Source of the DNA: Deltaproteobacteria bacterium
GTDB lineage: Bacteria > Desulfobacterota > Binatia > Binatales > Binataceae
Direction of reading: 5' to 3'
DNA: 35,953 nucleotides
Assembly (NCBI GenBank): GCA_027317185.1
Contig: DAHVFB010000001.1
Coordinates: 1 to 35,953 of the forward strand
The notes below the pieces were generated by a model that was given only the letters and a program-made list of their open reading frames with translations, had not been told where the DNA came from and made no database searches. Shown here one piece after another: positions 15,785-24,832 of this stretch. The position numbers and the translations under genes are program-made. How positions within the stretch are numbered: position 1 is the first letter of the stretch; each line of letters opens with the position of its first letter.

Positions 15785-16183
15785 ATGAAGCTGCCCGATA
15801 TTTACGGCGATTGGCGGATAATGGCCGGAATAGTCCTGCTGCTGCTGGGATCGGTCAACTGGATTATCGGACTGGAACGCACTCGCGAATACAGCCGCAT
15901 CATCGCGGACGCCGCCGCAGCGCCGATCCCCAACAATGCCTATCGCAGCTTCGACGAACTTGAACCCGACAACGCCGTGCTCGAACCCTTCACCGCCGAG
16001 CAGCGCCGGGTATCCTATGCCACCGCGCGCATGGATTATTATCATGCCACCTTCCTGACCGGCGAGGCTCTGATGAGCATCGGGCTGCTGTCGATGCTGG
16101 CCGGTTTCATCACGATTATTCAGCGCGACGCGCGGCGCGCGATCCGGCGCGTACGCATACAATCCGCGAGCCGCGGATCTTAG
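15785..16183 (+). CDS. Small two-helix membrane protein of unknown function
   Basis: From the ATG at 15785 the protein has 132 residues. It has one membrane helix near the N-terminus (MAGIVLLLLGSVNWIIGL) and a second near the C-terminus (ALMSIGLLSMLAGFITII). About 60 hydrophilic residues lie between them, followed by an Arg-rich tail (RDARRAIRRVR). A GTG at 15761 in the same frame is an alternative start. It ends 13 bases before ispE on the same strand, so they may be co-transcribed, but I see no functional link and recognise no family. Confidence 0.6.
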   Translation: MKLPDIYGDWRIMAGIVLLLLGSVNWIIGLERTREYSRIIADAAAAPIPNNAYRSFDELEPDNAVLEPFTAEQRRVSYATARMDYYHATFLTGEALMSIGLLSMLAGFITIIQRDARRAIRRVRIQSASRGS

Positions 16184-16196
16184 CGTCAATCACCTT

Positions 16197-17081
16197 ATGG
16201 TAAAAATTGTCAGCGAGCTGGCGCCCGCCAAGGTAAATCTATACCTGCGGGTGACCGGACGGCGTATCGATGGCTATCACGAGCTTGACTCGCTTATGGT
16301 TCCCCTCGCGCTCTATGATCAACTGGCGCTCGAGGTACGGTCATCGAAATCGCCGACCGTGACGATTCGCTGCGATCATCCCGAAATTCCCGCCGACGAT
16401 CGCAATCTGGCGATGCGCGCGGCGCGTGCCTTCGTCGAGGAGTTCGCGCTTGCATTCGACGTCTCGATCGATCTGCGCAAACGAGTACCGGCGGGCGCCG
16501 GACTGGGCGGCGGTTCGAGCGACGCGGCGGCGGTACTGCGTGCGATGGCCTCGCTGTTTCGGATCGATAGTCGCGAACGGCTGAGCGCGATGGCGTTGCA
16601 AATCGGCGCGGACGTTCCGTTTTTCATCGATCCGCGGCCGGCGCGGATAACCGGAATCGGCGAGCGCGTCGCGCCGATCGGCAATCTGCCGCGAATACAC
16701 CTGGTGATCGCCGTGCCGCCGACCGAGGTGGCCACCGCAAAAATTTTTCATGCGCTCAGACCGGAAAATTGGAGCGGTCCGGTATCGGAAGCCGAATTTC
16801 AGGCTATCGCGATCGCAGGGATGGCTCCGGGCACGCTGGTCAACGACCTGGAGTCAGCCGCGATCGCCTATTGTCCCGAGATCGCGCGGCTGAAATCCTT
16901 GCTGATCGAGGCTGGCGCGCGGGCGTCTGCGATGAGCGGCAGCGGCGGCGCGGTATTCGGGATTTTTCCCGATCCGGCCGGGGCTAGCGCGGCGGCGCAA
17001 TACGTTCGTCAACAGGCGCAATCGGCTGCGGTATTCGCGGTATCTACGATCGATAAGCTGGCTGCCGACCGGCGGCTGTAA
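16197..17081 (+). CDS. ispE: 4-diphosphocytidyl-2-C-methyl-D-erythritol kinase
   Basis: The 294-residue protein is a GHMP kinase. The N-terminus APAKVNLYLRVTGRRIDGYHEL is diagnostic for IspE (substrate Lys near residue 12). The ATP-binding loop PAGAGLGGGSSDAA spans about 98-111, and the third motif AMSGSGGAVFGIF lies near the C-terminus. It phosphorylates CDP-methylerythritol in the MEP isoprenoid pathway in the cytoplasm. It is followed by a tRNA-Gln, prs and rplY, an arrangement common in proteobacteria. Confidence 0.96.
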   Translation: MVKIVSELAPAKVNLYLRVTGRRIDGYHELDSLMVPLALYDQLALEVRSSKSPTVTIRCDHPEIPADDRNLAMRAARAFVEEFALAFDVSIDLRKRVPAGAGLGGGSSDAAAVLRAMASLFRIDSRERLSAMALQIGADVPFFIDPRPARITGIGERVAPIGNLPRIHLVIAVPPTEVATAKIFHALRPENWSGPVSEAEFQAIAIAGMAPGTLVNDLESAAIAYCPEIARLKSLLIEAGARASAMSGSGGAVFGIFPDPAGASAAAQYVRQQAQSAAVFAVSTIDKLAADRRL

Positions 17082-17110
17082 GATTTTATTCGATAGCTGC
17101 CGCGCCGACA

Positions 17111-17139
17111 TTGACAGTTAAAATAGCGGCCAATAACAT
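17111..17139 (+). promoter_or_regulatory. Sigma-70 promoter candidate for tRNA-Gln/prs
   Basis: A perfect -35 TTGACA is followed by a 17-base spacer and TAACAT (four of six). It lies 30 bases after the ispE stop and would start transcription near 17146, giving a leader of roughly 255 bases before the tRNA. Confidence 0.6.
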
Positions 17140-17400
17140 CGCCCCGCAGGGTATATAAGAAACGCCTGGAGCTTGGTTGGTTTCGCGAGGCTTTCTGGCG
17201 TCCCTGCGTATCGGGCCGCCAACGATGCTCCTGTGGCGCCCGATCGCATTGGGGAGCATACCGGTTCCTGAGCGCCACCTGACCGGAGATACTTCCGTTA
17301 ATTTCGAGATTAAGTCGGTTCCGGATGCGAAGATCGGTGGTTTTGAGATAGCCTTGGGATTGCAGGCTTGCGGGAGAAGACCTGGCCAACGGCTCCGTGC
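17140..17400 (+). other. Structured leader region without a gene
   Basis: This stretch between the promoter and tRNA-Gln has no convincing ORF. It can form several hairpins: ATGCTCC (17224-17230) pairs with GGAGCAT, and ATCGGGC-type arms on either side pair with GCGCCCGAT. I see no known riboswitch. It may be only a processed precursor leader. Confidence 0.35.
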
Positions 17401-17476
17401 TGGGCGGTCGCCAAGCTGGTAAGGCACCAGGCTTTGGACCTGGCATTCGAAGGTTCGAATCCTTCCCGCCCAGCCA
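17401..17476 (+). tRNA. tRNA-Gln (anticodon TTG)
   Basis: A complete 76-nt cloverleaf with encoded CCA can be drawn. The acceptor is TGGGCGG/CCGCCCA with discriminator G, the anticodon arm CCAGG-CTTTGGA-CCTGG, and the T arm AAGG-TTCGAAT-CCTT. It lies between ispE and prs and probably shares a transcript with prs. A long frame read through it from 17397 is an artefact. Confidence 0.96.
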
Positions 17477-17567
17477 ATTCGTCCTCCAGCGCATCCCGAC
17501 CTCAGCGCGAGACGAAACAGTTAAACTCTTGAAGGAGGCGGTAGCTTGCGCCGCGAAAAAAAGACGG

Positions 17568-18527
17568 ATGTCTGACCGGGCAAAAGACGAACTGGAGATT
17601 TTCACCGGCAATTCCAACCCCGCGCTCGCGCGTGAGGTGTGCGAGAACCTCCAGGTGCCGCTGGCGCAGGCGGAAGTCGGGCGTTTTCCCGACGGCGAAG
17701 TGATGGTCGAGGTGCGCCAGAATGTGCGTGGCGGCGATTGCTTCGTGCTCCAATCGATCTGTACCCCGCCCAATGAAAATCTGATGGAGTTGCTGCTCCT
17801 GATGGACGCGCTGCGCCGCGCCTCGGCCGCCCGGATTACTGCCGTCATCCCCTACTTCGGCTACGGCCGGCAGGATCGCAAGGTCGCGCCTCGCGTGCCG
17901 ATAAGCGCGAAACTGGTGGCTGATCTGATCACCACCGCCGGCGCCTCGCGCGTGCTTACGGTCGATTTGCATGCCGGCCAGATTCAGGGCTTTTTCAACA
18001 TCCCGGTCGATAACCTTTATGCGATGCCGGTGCTGACCCAGTACCTGCGCAAGCGGGTTGACAGCGAAAAGGTCTCGGTGGTTTCGCCCGATGCGGGCGG
18101 GGTGGAACGGGCCCGCGCCTTCGCGCGCCGCCTCAATGCCAATTTGGCGATCATCGACAAGCGGCGCCGACGGGCCAGCGAAGTTGCCGAAATGCAACTG
18201 GTGGGCGAGGTGCGCGGATCGATCGCGCTGCTGGTGGACGATATGATCGATACCGCCGGCACTATCACCGAGGCCACGCGGGTGGTGCTCGAGGCGGGCG
18301 CGATCGAAGTTATAGCCTGCGCGACCCATCCGATACTCTCCGACCCGGCCTGCGAACGGCTCAATCGCGCCAATCTCAAGGAACTGATCACCACCAATAC
18401 CATCCCGCTGCGAGCCAAGGCGCAGGCCGAGCTGCCAAACCTGACCGTGCTTTCGGTCGGCAGCCTTATAGCGGAAGCCGTCCGCCGCATTCATAATGAA
18501 GAGTCGGTCAGTTCACTTTTCAATTGA
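17568..18527 (+). CDS. prs: Ribose-phosphate pyrophosphokinase
   Basis: From the ATG at 17568 the protein has 319 residues, normal for class I PRPP synthetase. It has the N-terminal FTGNSNPALA, the ATP-binding YFGYGRQDRK, the LTVDLHAGQIQGFF catalytic region and the PRPP-binding VDDMIDTAGT. It makes PRPP from ribose 5-phosphate and ATP for nucleotide, His and Trp synthesis. No strong ribosome site directly precedes this ATG. A perfect AAGGAGG lies 29 bases upstream and is better spaced for a nine-codon frame (TTG at 17546) whose stop overlaps the prs start, so coupling is possible. The stop is followed closely by rplY. Confidence 0.95.
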   Translation: MSDRAKDELEIFTGNSNPALAREVCENLQVPLAQAEVGRFPDGEVMVEVRQNVRGGDCFVLQSICTPPNENLMELLLLMDALRRASAARITAVIPYFGYGRQDRKVAPRVPISAKLVADLITTAGASRVLTVDLHAGQIQGFFNIPVDNLYAMPVLTQYLRKRVDSEKVSVVSPDAGGVERARAFARRLNANLAIIDKRRRRASEVAEMQLVGEVRGSIALLVDDMIDTAGTITEATRVVLEAGAIEVIACATHPILSDPACERLNRANLKELITTNTIPLRAKAQAELPNLTVLSVGSLIAEAVRRIHNEESVSSLFN

Positions 18528-18559
18528 TCGTCGCGAATTTGTAAATAGTTGAGGCAACC

Positions 18560-19258
18560 ATGGAAACTCCTGAGCTGACTTGTGAAACGAGATCGCCCGG
18601 CCGAAAGAGCCAGGTTCGCGCCTTGCGCCGGCAAGGCCATGTGCCCGGCGTGCTTTATGGCCCCAAAGGCAATTCGGTACCGCTAACGGTAGACGCCGGC
18701 GAACTGAAAACCGACATGGCCGGGACCTCGCGGCAGCGCCTGATCAGGCTCAAATCGAACTCACCGGAGTTGAACGCGCGCCATATCATTTTCAAGGACA
18801 TACAGCGCAAACCGGTCTCGGGTAAAATCCTGCATGTCGACTTCTATGAAGTTGACATGAGCAAGCCGCTGCGCCTCTCGGTCCCGCTGCGCTTTATCGG
18901 GCGCGCAGCCGGTATCATCGAGGGCGGCATTTTGCAGCCGCTGGTGCGCGAAGTCGAGGTCGAATGTCCGCCGCTTGAGATTCCGGAGTTCGTCGACATC
19001 GACGTGACCCCGCTCGGCATCCACGATGTCATTCACGTTTCCAATGTGAAATTTCCCGGCAACGTCAAGCCGATCTTCGACAGCGATTATGCAGTGGTCT
19101 CAGTGCTGCCGCCGACGATTGAGGTGGTTGCGCCGGTGGCGGCTGAAGCGGCCGTCGAAGGTGCACCGGCCGAAGGCGCGGCTGCGCCTGCGGGCGGCGC
19201 CGCGGCGCCTGCCGCGGCCGGTACGCCAGCCAAGGGTGGTACGCCGGCCAAACAGTAA
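18560..19258 (+). CDS. rplY: 50S ribosomal protein L25 / general stress protein Ctc
   Basis: The 232-residue protein is the long two-domain (TL5/Ctc) form. The 5S rRNA-binding N-terminal domain contains SPGRKSQVRALRRQGHVPGVLYG, and the beta-rich C-terminal domain contains LQPLVREVEVECPPLEIPEFV. The last 40 residues are a low-complexity Ala/Pro/Gly tail ending in Lys-rich repeats (TPAKGGTPAKQ), likely disordered. A TTGAGG ribosome site lies five bases before the ATG. It follows prs by 32 bases, the usual genome order, although pth, often next, is replaced by dnaE here. Confidence 0.95.
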   Translation: METPELTCETRSPGRKSQVRALRRQGHVPGVLYGPKGNSVPLTVDAGELKTDMAGTSRQRLIRLKSNSPELNARHIIFKDIQRKPVSGKILHVDFYEVDMSKPLRLSVPLRFIGRAAGIIEGGILQPLVREVEVECPPLEIPEFVDIDVTPLGIHDVIHVSNVKFPGNVKPIFDSDYAVVSVLPPTIEVVAPVAAEAAVEGAPAEGAAAPAGGAAAPAAAGTPAKGGTPAKQ

Positions 19259-19267
19259 GCTATCACG

Positions 19268-19299
19268 CGGGATGAGCGCCGCGGCCGGCGTTCATCCCG
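19268..19299 (+). terminator. Strong hairpin between rplY and dnaE, no U tract
   Basis: CGGGATGAGCGCCG pairs with CGGCGTTCATCCCG over 14 positions (one G-U) with loop CGGC. It is not followed by a T run, so it is at best a partial or factor-dependent terminator, or an RNA-stability element. Confidence 0.45.
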
Positions 19300-19333
19300 T
19301 TCGGCCGTTGCGGTGGGGGAGTAGGTGCCGGCC

Positions 19334-22300
19334 ATGAGTTTCGTTCATCTTCACGTCCATACTCAGTTCAGCCTGCTCGACGGCGCCAACAAGGTCGATC
19401 GGCTGCTGGATCACGTCAAAACTTCCGGCATGGAAGCGATCGCGATGACCGATCATGGCAACATGTTCGGCGCGGTCGAATTCTTCAGCAAGGCGACCAA
19501 GCTCGGAATTAAGCCGATCATCGGATGCGAGGCCTATCTCGCGCCGGGCAAGCGCACCGATCGTACGCAGACTCCGCGCACCGACGATTTCGATGGCGGC
19601 GGCAATTACCATCTGATCCTGCTGGCGCAGAATCAGATCGGCTATCGCAACTTATGCAAGCTGCTGACCGCCGCTTACAAAGAAGGGCTGTATTACAAGC
19701 CGCGTATCGACAAGGAAATTCTGACCGAGTTGTCCGACGGTATTATTGCGCTGTCGGGCTGCCTGTCGGGTGAAATCGCTCGCGCGCTGCGCGCCGACCG
19801 TTACGACAAGGCGAAGGATCTGGCGCAGAGTTACGACAAAATCTTTCCCGGCCGCTTCTATCTTGAGCTGCAGGATAATCGGCTCCACGGCCCGCTCAAC
19901 GATTCGCTTATCCGTCTCGGCCAGGAACTCAGCCTGCCGGTGGTCGCCACCAACGATTGCCATTATCTCCATCGCGATGACGCCCGCGCTCATGAGGTGC
20001 TGTTGTGCATCCAGACCGGCAAAACCCTCGCCGACGAGACCCGCTGGCGCTTCGATACCGATGAGCTGTACGTCAAGACGCCCGATGAAATGACCGCCGC
20101 GTTCGGCGCCGAATCCGAGGCGATTCGCAACAGCGTCGATATCGCCCGGCGGGTCGATTTCCAGTTCGAGTTCGGCAAATTCCATTTCCCGCGCTATCAG
20201 GCGGAACCGGAACAGAATCTCGACGATTTGCTGGAGCAGCGCGTGCGCGAGGGGCTCGCCAGCCGGCTCGCAGAACTGCATACCCGGCGCGGCGATTTCG
20301 ACGAAACCCCCTACCAGGAACGGCTCGATCGCGAGTTGCCGGTAATTCGCGAGATGGGGTTTTCGGGCTACATGCTGATCGTCGCGGACTTCATCGGCTT
20401 TGCCCGCACCCGCGGAATCCCGGTCGGACCGGGCCGCGGATCGGTGGTCGGCAGTCTGGTTTCCTATGCGATGCGGATCACCGAGCTTGATCCGATCGAG
20501 CACAAGCTGCTGTTCGAGCGCTGGCTCAATCCGGGGCGCAAATCGATGCCCGATATCGACACCGATTTCTGCTTCGAGCGGCGCGACGAAGTGCTGGCCT
20601 ACGTGCGCGAAAAATACGGCGACGATCGGGTCGCGCAGATCATCACCTTCGGCACCATCAAGGGCAAACAAGCCATCCGCGACGTTGGCCGCGTGCTCGG
20701 CCTGTCGTTCGGCGAAACCGACAAGATCGTCAAGCTCTATCCCGCACCCAAGCAGGGCCGCGATTTTCCGCTGAAGGAAGCGCTCGAAATGGAGCCACGG
20801 CTGCGCGCCGAACAGGAGGCCCATCCCGAGCTGTTCGAGTTCGCCTTCAAGCTCGAAGGCCTGCTGCGGCATGCGTCCAAACATGCGGCGGGCGTAGTGA
20901 TCGCAGATCAACCGCTGACCGATCTGGTGCCGCTTTATACCGACAAGGAACAGCGCAGCGAAGACAGCCTTTCGATCACGCAGTACTCGATGAAGGGAGT
21001 TGAGGAGATCGGGCTGATCAAATTCGATTTCCTCGGCCTCAAGAACCTGACCCTGATCGAGAACACGCTAGAGATCATCAAGACCAGCGGCAAAACTCCG
21101 CCCGATCTGAGCCGGCTTAGTTTCGACGATCCTGAAAGCTACCGTCTGCTGGCGCGCGGCGACACCGTCGGCGTCTTCCAGATGGAAGGTTCGGGCATGC
21201 GCCGCTTCCTGACCGATCTGAAACCCTCCAACTTCGAGGACGTGATCGCCGCCATCTCGCTGTTCCGGCCCGGCACCCTCGATGCCGGCATGGTCGAGCC
21301 GTACATCCGGCGCAAGCACGGCAAGGAGCAGGTCGAATACGACCATCCGCTGCTCGAACCGGTGCTGCGCGACACCTACGGCGTCATCATCTATCAAGAA
21401 CAGGTGATGCGCGTGGCGCAGGCGCTCTCCGGCTACACGCTGGAGGAAGCGGATATTCTGCGCGCCGCGATGGGCAAGAAGAACAAAGTAGTGATGGAAC
21501 GCGAGCGCGAGCGTTTCATGGACGGCGCGAAACGCAACGGCGTCGATCGCGCGATGGCGCAATCGATTTTCGAGAAGATCGAGACCTTCGCCTCCTACGG
21601 CTTCAACCGTTCGCACGCGGCGGCCTATGCCCTCACCAGCTACACCACCGCCTATCTGAAGGCCCATTTCCCACATCAGTTCATGGCGGCGCTGATGACG
21701 CTCGACATGGACGATACCGACAAGACCTACAAGAACATCGCGGCGCTGCGCGACATGGGAATCCGCATCCTGCCGCCGGATGCCAATCAGAGCCGGGTCA
21801 AGTTCACCGTCGATGGCGATCAGATCCGCTTCGGCCTCGGCGCGGTGCGCGGGGTGGGCGCCAAGACCGCCGATTCGATCGTCGCCGAGCGGGAGGCGCG
21901 CGGCAGTTTCGGTAATCTGGCGGAATTCTGTCTGCGCGTCGGCACCCAGACCATGAATCGGCGGGCGCTCGAAGCGCTGATCAAATGCGGGGCGTTCGAT
22001 TCGCTCGGGATCGCGCGCGCCGGCCTGATCGCTCAACTCGAAGACGCACTGCGGATGGCGCAGCGGGCGGCAGATGAAATCGCTCGTAATCAGATCAATC
22101 TGTTTGGTGCGCCGGGCAAGTCGTTGCCGAAGCTGCCGCTGCCGAAAACCGTGCAGGAATGGGATTCCAAGGAAAAGCTCAAGAACGAAAAAGAGGCGCT
22201 GGGATTCTATATCACCGCCCATCCGCTGGATAAGTACAATAAGGAGATCCGCCGCATCAGCCGGATCACCACCGCCGACCTGACCGGCATCCCCGATGGC

Positions 22301-22798
22301 ACCCAGGTCAGCCTGGCGGGCGTGGTCCAATCGATCAAACTGCGCAACAACAAGGCCGGCAAGCGCTACGCGGTATTCAGCCTCGAAGATCGCAACGGCA
22401 CGGTGGAGACGATCGTATGGCCGGAAAGCTACCAGAAATTCGAGACGATCATTAATGGCGACGAACCGGTGGTGGTGCGCGGCAAGCTCGATGTCGACGA
22501 GGAACGCGCACAGATAATCCTCGACGATCTGCGGCCGCTCAATTCAGCCCTGATCGCGGCCGTGCGCGAGGTGCATCTGCACACCCAGCGCGAGCGGCTT
22601 GAAAATGGTTCGCTGGATGAGCTCAAGACCGTACTCGCGCGCCATAATGGCAGGGCGCTGGCCTATCTGCATCTGGGGATGGATAACGGCCGCGAGGCGG
22701 TTTTCATGCTGGGCGACAACTTCCGGGTGGCGCCCGACGATGCTTTTGTGGCCGAAGTCGAGCGCGTGCTGGAGACCGATTGCGTCACCCTGCGCTAA
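19334..22798 (+). CDS. dnaE: DNA polymerase III alpha subunit
   Basis: The 1154-residue protein is the normal DnaE1 length. The N-terminal PHP domain starts with FVHLHVHTQFSLLDGA (His5, His7, His9). The polymerase core has PDIDTDF with catalytic Asp407 and Asp409 and a third Asp565 (KFDFLGLKNL), matching the E. coli spacing. A helix-hairpin-helix region follows, then an OB fold near 990-1050 (VSLAGVVQSIKLRNNKAGK) and a C-terminal tail. It is the replicative polymerase. I start at the ATG giving MSFVHLH; a GTG nine bases upstream (19325) is closer to the GGGGGAG ribosome site and is possible. Confidence 0.96.
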   Translation: MSFVHLHVHTQFSLLDGANKVDRLLDHVKTSGMEAIAMTDHGNMFGAVEFFSKATKLGIKPIIGCEAYLAPGKRTDRTQTPRTDDFDGGGNYHLILLAQNQIGYRNLCKLLTAAYKEGLYYKPRIDKEILTELSDGIIALSGCLSGEIARALRADRYDKAKDLAQSYDKIFPGRFYLELQDNRLHGPLNDSLIRLGQELSLPVVATNDCHYLHRDDARAHEVLLCIQTGKTLADETRWRFDTDELYVKTPDEMTAAFGAESEAIRNSVDIARRVDFQFEFGKFHFPRYQAEPEQNLDDLLEQRVREGLASRLAELHTRRGDFDETPYQERLDRELPVIREMGFSGYMLIVADFIGFARTRGIPVGPGRGSVVGSLVSYAMRITELDPIEHKLLFERWLNPGRKSMPDIDTDFCFERRDEVLAYVREKYGDDRVAQIITFGTIKGKQAIRDVGRVLGLSFGETDKIVKLYPAPKQGRDFPLKEALEMEPRLRAEQEAHPELFEFAFKLEGLLRHASKHAAGVVIADQPLTDLVPLYTDKEQRSEDSLSITQYSMKGVEEIGLIKFDFLGLKNLTLIENTLEIIKTSGKTPPDLSRLSFDDPESYRLLARGDTVGVFQMEGSGMRRFLTDLKPSNFEDVIAAISLFRPGTLDAGMVEPYIRRKHGKEQVEYDHPLLEPVLRDTYGVIIYQEQVMRVAQALSGYTLEEADILRAAMGKKNKVVMERERERFMDGAKRNGVDRAMAQSIFEKIETFASYGFNRSHAAAYALTSYTTAYLKAHFPHQFMAALMTLDMDDTDKTYKNIAALRDMGIRILPPDANQSRVKFTVDGDQIRFGLGAVRGVGAKTADSIVAEREARGSFGNLAEFCLRVGTQTMNRRALEALIKCGAFDSLGIARAGLIAQLEDALRMAQRAADEIARNQINLFGAPGKSLPKLPLPKTVQEWDSKEKLKNEKEALGFYITAHPLDKYNKEIRRISRITTADLTGIPDGTQVSLAGVVQSIKLRNNKAGKRYAVFSLEDRNGTVETIVWPESYQKFETIINGDEPVVVRGKLDVDEERAQIILDDLRPLNSALIAAVREVHLHTQRERLENGSLDELKTVLARHNGRALAYLHLGMDNGREAVFMLGDNFRVAPDDAFVAEVERVLETDCVTLR

Positions 22799-22926
22799 GC
22801 GGTGGCGCCATTCGATTATCCGCCTCGACTCTTTTCTGCTAGCATCGGGGACGGTAAATCTCCGCGACGAGGCGCAATCTGGACCTGCCGCACAATCTTC
22901 AAGCCGATTATAAGGAACGCGCCGTC

Positions 22927-24174
22927 TTGGTGGGCGTCGAGCTCGATCGTGACGGCGGGATTCATGCCGATGACTCGCTCGACGAACTGAAAGCGTTGGC
23001 GCAAAGCGCTGGCGCCACGGTTACCGGAACGGTTCGTCAAAAGCTCAAGGAAATTGATTCGCGCACTTTCGTTGGCCGCGGCAAAGCGGCCGAAACGCGC
23101 GAACTGGCTCTGCGCAACGAAGCCTCGCTGGCGATTTTCGATGACGCGCTCAGCCCGGCGCAGGCGCGCAACCTGGAACGCGAGTTGAACCTGCGCGTAA
23201 TCGATCGCAGCCAGCTTATCCTCGATATTTTCGCGCAACGCGCGCGCACGCTGGAGGGCAAGCTGCAGGTCGAAATTGCCCAACTGGTTTACCTGCAACC
23301 GCGGCTGACGCGGCAATGGACCCATTTGTCGCGCCAGACTGGCGGCTCGGGCAGTTCCGGCGGCCGAATCGGTACGCGCGGCCCCGGCGAAACGCAGCTT
23401 GAGGTCGATCGCCGCCGCGTCCGTGAGCGGCTGGCACGGCTGCGTACCCGGCTCAAAGGGGTCGAGCGCACGCGCGCGATTCAGCGCCAGCGCCGTATCG
23501 ATGTGCCCTACCCGACCGTCGCCCTGGTCGGCTATACCAATTCGGGAAAATCCACCCTGATGAACGCGCTGACCGGCGCGGGCGTGGAGGCCGCCGACCG
23601 TCCGTTCTCGACCCTCGATCCGACCGTCCGCCGGCTGCTGCTGCCGGGTCGGACCCAGGTGATGCTGGTCGATACGGTCGGTTTTATTCATCGCCTGCCG
23701 CATAGTCTGATCGACGCCTTCAAGGCCACCCTCGAAGAGGTCCGCACCGCGGGCCTGCTGCTGCACGTGGCCGATGCGAGTTCGCCGTTATGCTGGGAGC
23801 GAATGGAGATCGTCGATCAGGTGCTGGAAGAGATCGGCGCGGGGGCGACTCCGAGGCTGATCGTGATGAACAAGATCGACCGGCTGACAGACGGCATGTT
23901 GCCGCCGCGCGCTCCCGATACGATCGCGGTGTCGGCTTTAAGATCCCAGGGACTCGATGAACTGCGCGGCGCGATGGCGCGCTTTTTTTCGGCGCAGCGC
24001 CAGGAAGTACGGGTGGTTCTGCCGATGGATCGCGGGGACCTGATCGCGCTGGCGCGGCGCGAGGGCGAGGTGCTGAGCGAAGAATATGGCGATGGCATCG
24101 TGTCAATGCATGCGGTAGTTACGCCGCCGGTGGCGGGCCGTCTGCGCCAGGCGCAAATAGCAGAGAAAGTTTGA
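22927..24174 (+). CDS. hflX: GTPase HflX
   Basis: The protein has the HflX N-terminal domain (FVGRGKAAE, LSPAQARNLERELN) and a Gly-rich GRIGTRGPGETQLEVDRR region. The GTPase domain has P-loop GYTNSGKST, DTVGFI and NKID. HflX binds the ribosomal E site and splits stalled or stressed ribosomes. The annotated TTG start (415 residues) falls inside the first beta strand (AVLVGVEL). The frame stays open upstream to 22858 and encodes LPHNLQADYKERAVLV, which looks like genuine HflX. A CTG at 22879 with GAGG six bases upstream would give the expected N-terminus, so the true start may be non-standard. Confidence 0.9.
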   Translation: MVGVELDRDGGIHADDSLDELKALAQSAGATVTGTVRQKLKEIDSRTFVGRGKAAETRELALRNEASLAIFDDALSPAQARNLERELNLRVIDRSQLILDIFAQRARTLEGKLQVEIAQLVYLQPRLTRQWTHLSRQTGGSGSSGGRIGTRGPGETQLEVDRRRVRERLARLRTRLKGVERTRAIQRQRRIDVPYPTVALVGYTNSGKSTLMNALTGAGVEAADRPFSTLDPTVRRLLLPGRTQVMLVDTVGFIHRLPHSLIDAFKATLEEVRTAGLLLHVADASSPLCWERMEIVDQVLEEIGAGATPRLIVMNKIDRLTDGMLPPRAPDTIAVSALRSQGLDELRGAMARFFSAQRQEVRVVLPMDRGDLIALARREGEVLSEEYGDGIVSMHAVVTPPVAGRLRQAQIAEKV

Positions 24175-24184
24175 AGCGGCGATC

Positions 24185-24805
24185 ATGCCCGGTCCCTCGC
24201 TACATCCGATCAAGTCCGCGCCGGAGAAGTCCGTCCCGCCCTCGCTCGCGCAACTCCTGAAAACACCGAACCTGCTCACGCTGTGCCGTGTGCTGCTGAT
24301 TCCGGTGTTCCTGGCGCTGCTGAGCAAGCATCGCTACACCTACGCGCTGTACGTTTTTATCGTGGCCGCGCTGACCGATTCATTGGACGGCACGGTCGCG
24401 CGATGGTCGGGATCGCGAACCGAGCTCGGCGCCATCCTCGATCCGTTCGCGGATAAGCTGCTGCTGCTCAGCTCGTTCGTGGTGCTGACGATCGAAAATG
24501 CTTTTCCCGGTTGGATTCTGAGCGTCGTGATCATGCGCGACGTAGTGGTCGTCTTCGGCTACTTCATGATCTATTTTTTTACCGGCGAGCGGATGCCGGT
24601 GCGGCCCAGCCATATCGGCAAGGTCTGTACCGTGCTGCAACTCGCCTGCGTAATCGGCGCGCTGATTCGCTTTGATTCTTATGCGCCCGGTTACTGGTAT
24701 GTGCTGCTCTATGCGACCGTCGGCGTGACGGCGCTGTCGGGAATCCATTACGCATACCAGGGACTGGCCTGGCTCGGCACCCGCAAACCGCAGATTTTTT
24801 CCTGA
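24185..24805 (+). CDS. pgsA: CDP-alcohol phosphatidyltransferase (PgsA-like)
   Basis: The 206-residue integral membrane protein has about five or six helices. The family signature D-x2-D-G-x2-A-R-x8-G-x3-D-x3-D is complete: Asp65, Asp68, Gly69, Ala72, Arg73, Gly82, Asp86, Asp90. It most likely makes phosphatidylglycerophosphate from CDP-diacylglycerol and glycerol 3-phosphate at the inner membrane. NLLTLCRVLLIPVF near the N-terminus fits PgsA. Another CDP-alcohol transferase specificity cannot be excluded. It starts 10 bases after hflX and is probably in the same operon. Confidence 0.85.
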   Translation: MPGPSLHPIKSAPEKSVPPSLAQLLKTPNLLTLCRVLLIPVFLALLSKHRYTYALYVFIVAALTDSLDGTVARWSGSRTELGAILDPFADKLLLLSSFVVLTIENAFPGWILSVVIMRDVVVVFGYFMIYFFTGERMPVRPSHIGKVCTVLQLACVIGALIRFDSYAPGYWYVLLYATVGVTALSGIHYAYQGLAWLGTRKPQIFS

Positions 24806-24832
24806 ATCGCGCCGATGGCGGGGGCTGCTTCC

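Noticed and set aside
17397-17567. N-terminal extension of prs through the tRNA-Gln
   Set aside because: The extension is a translation of the tRNA and has no match to PRPP synthetase.
19652-22330. Two minus-strand frames of about 420 codons inside dnaE
   Set aside because: Antisense shadows of a well-conserved gene.
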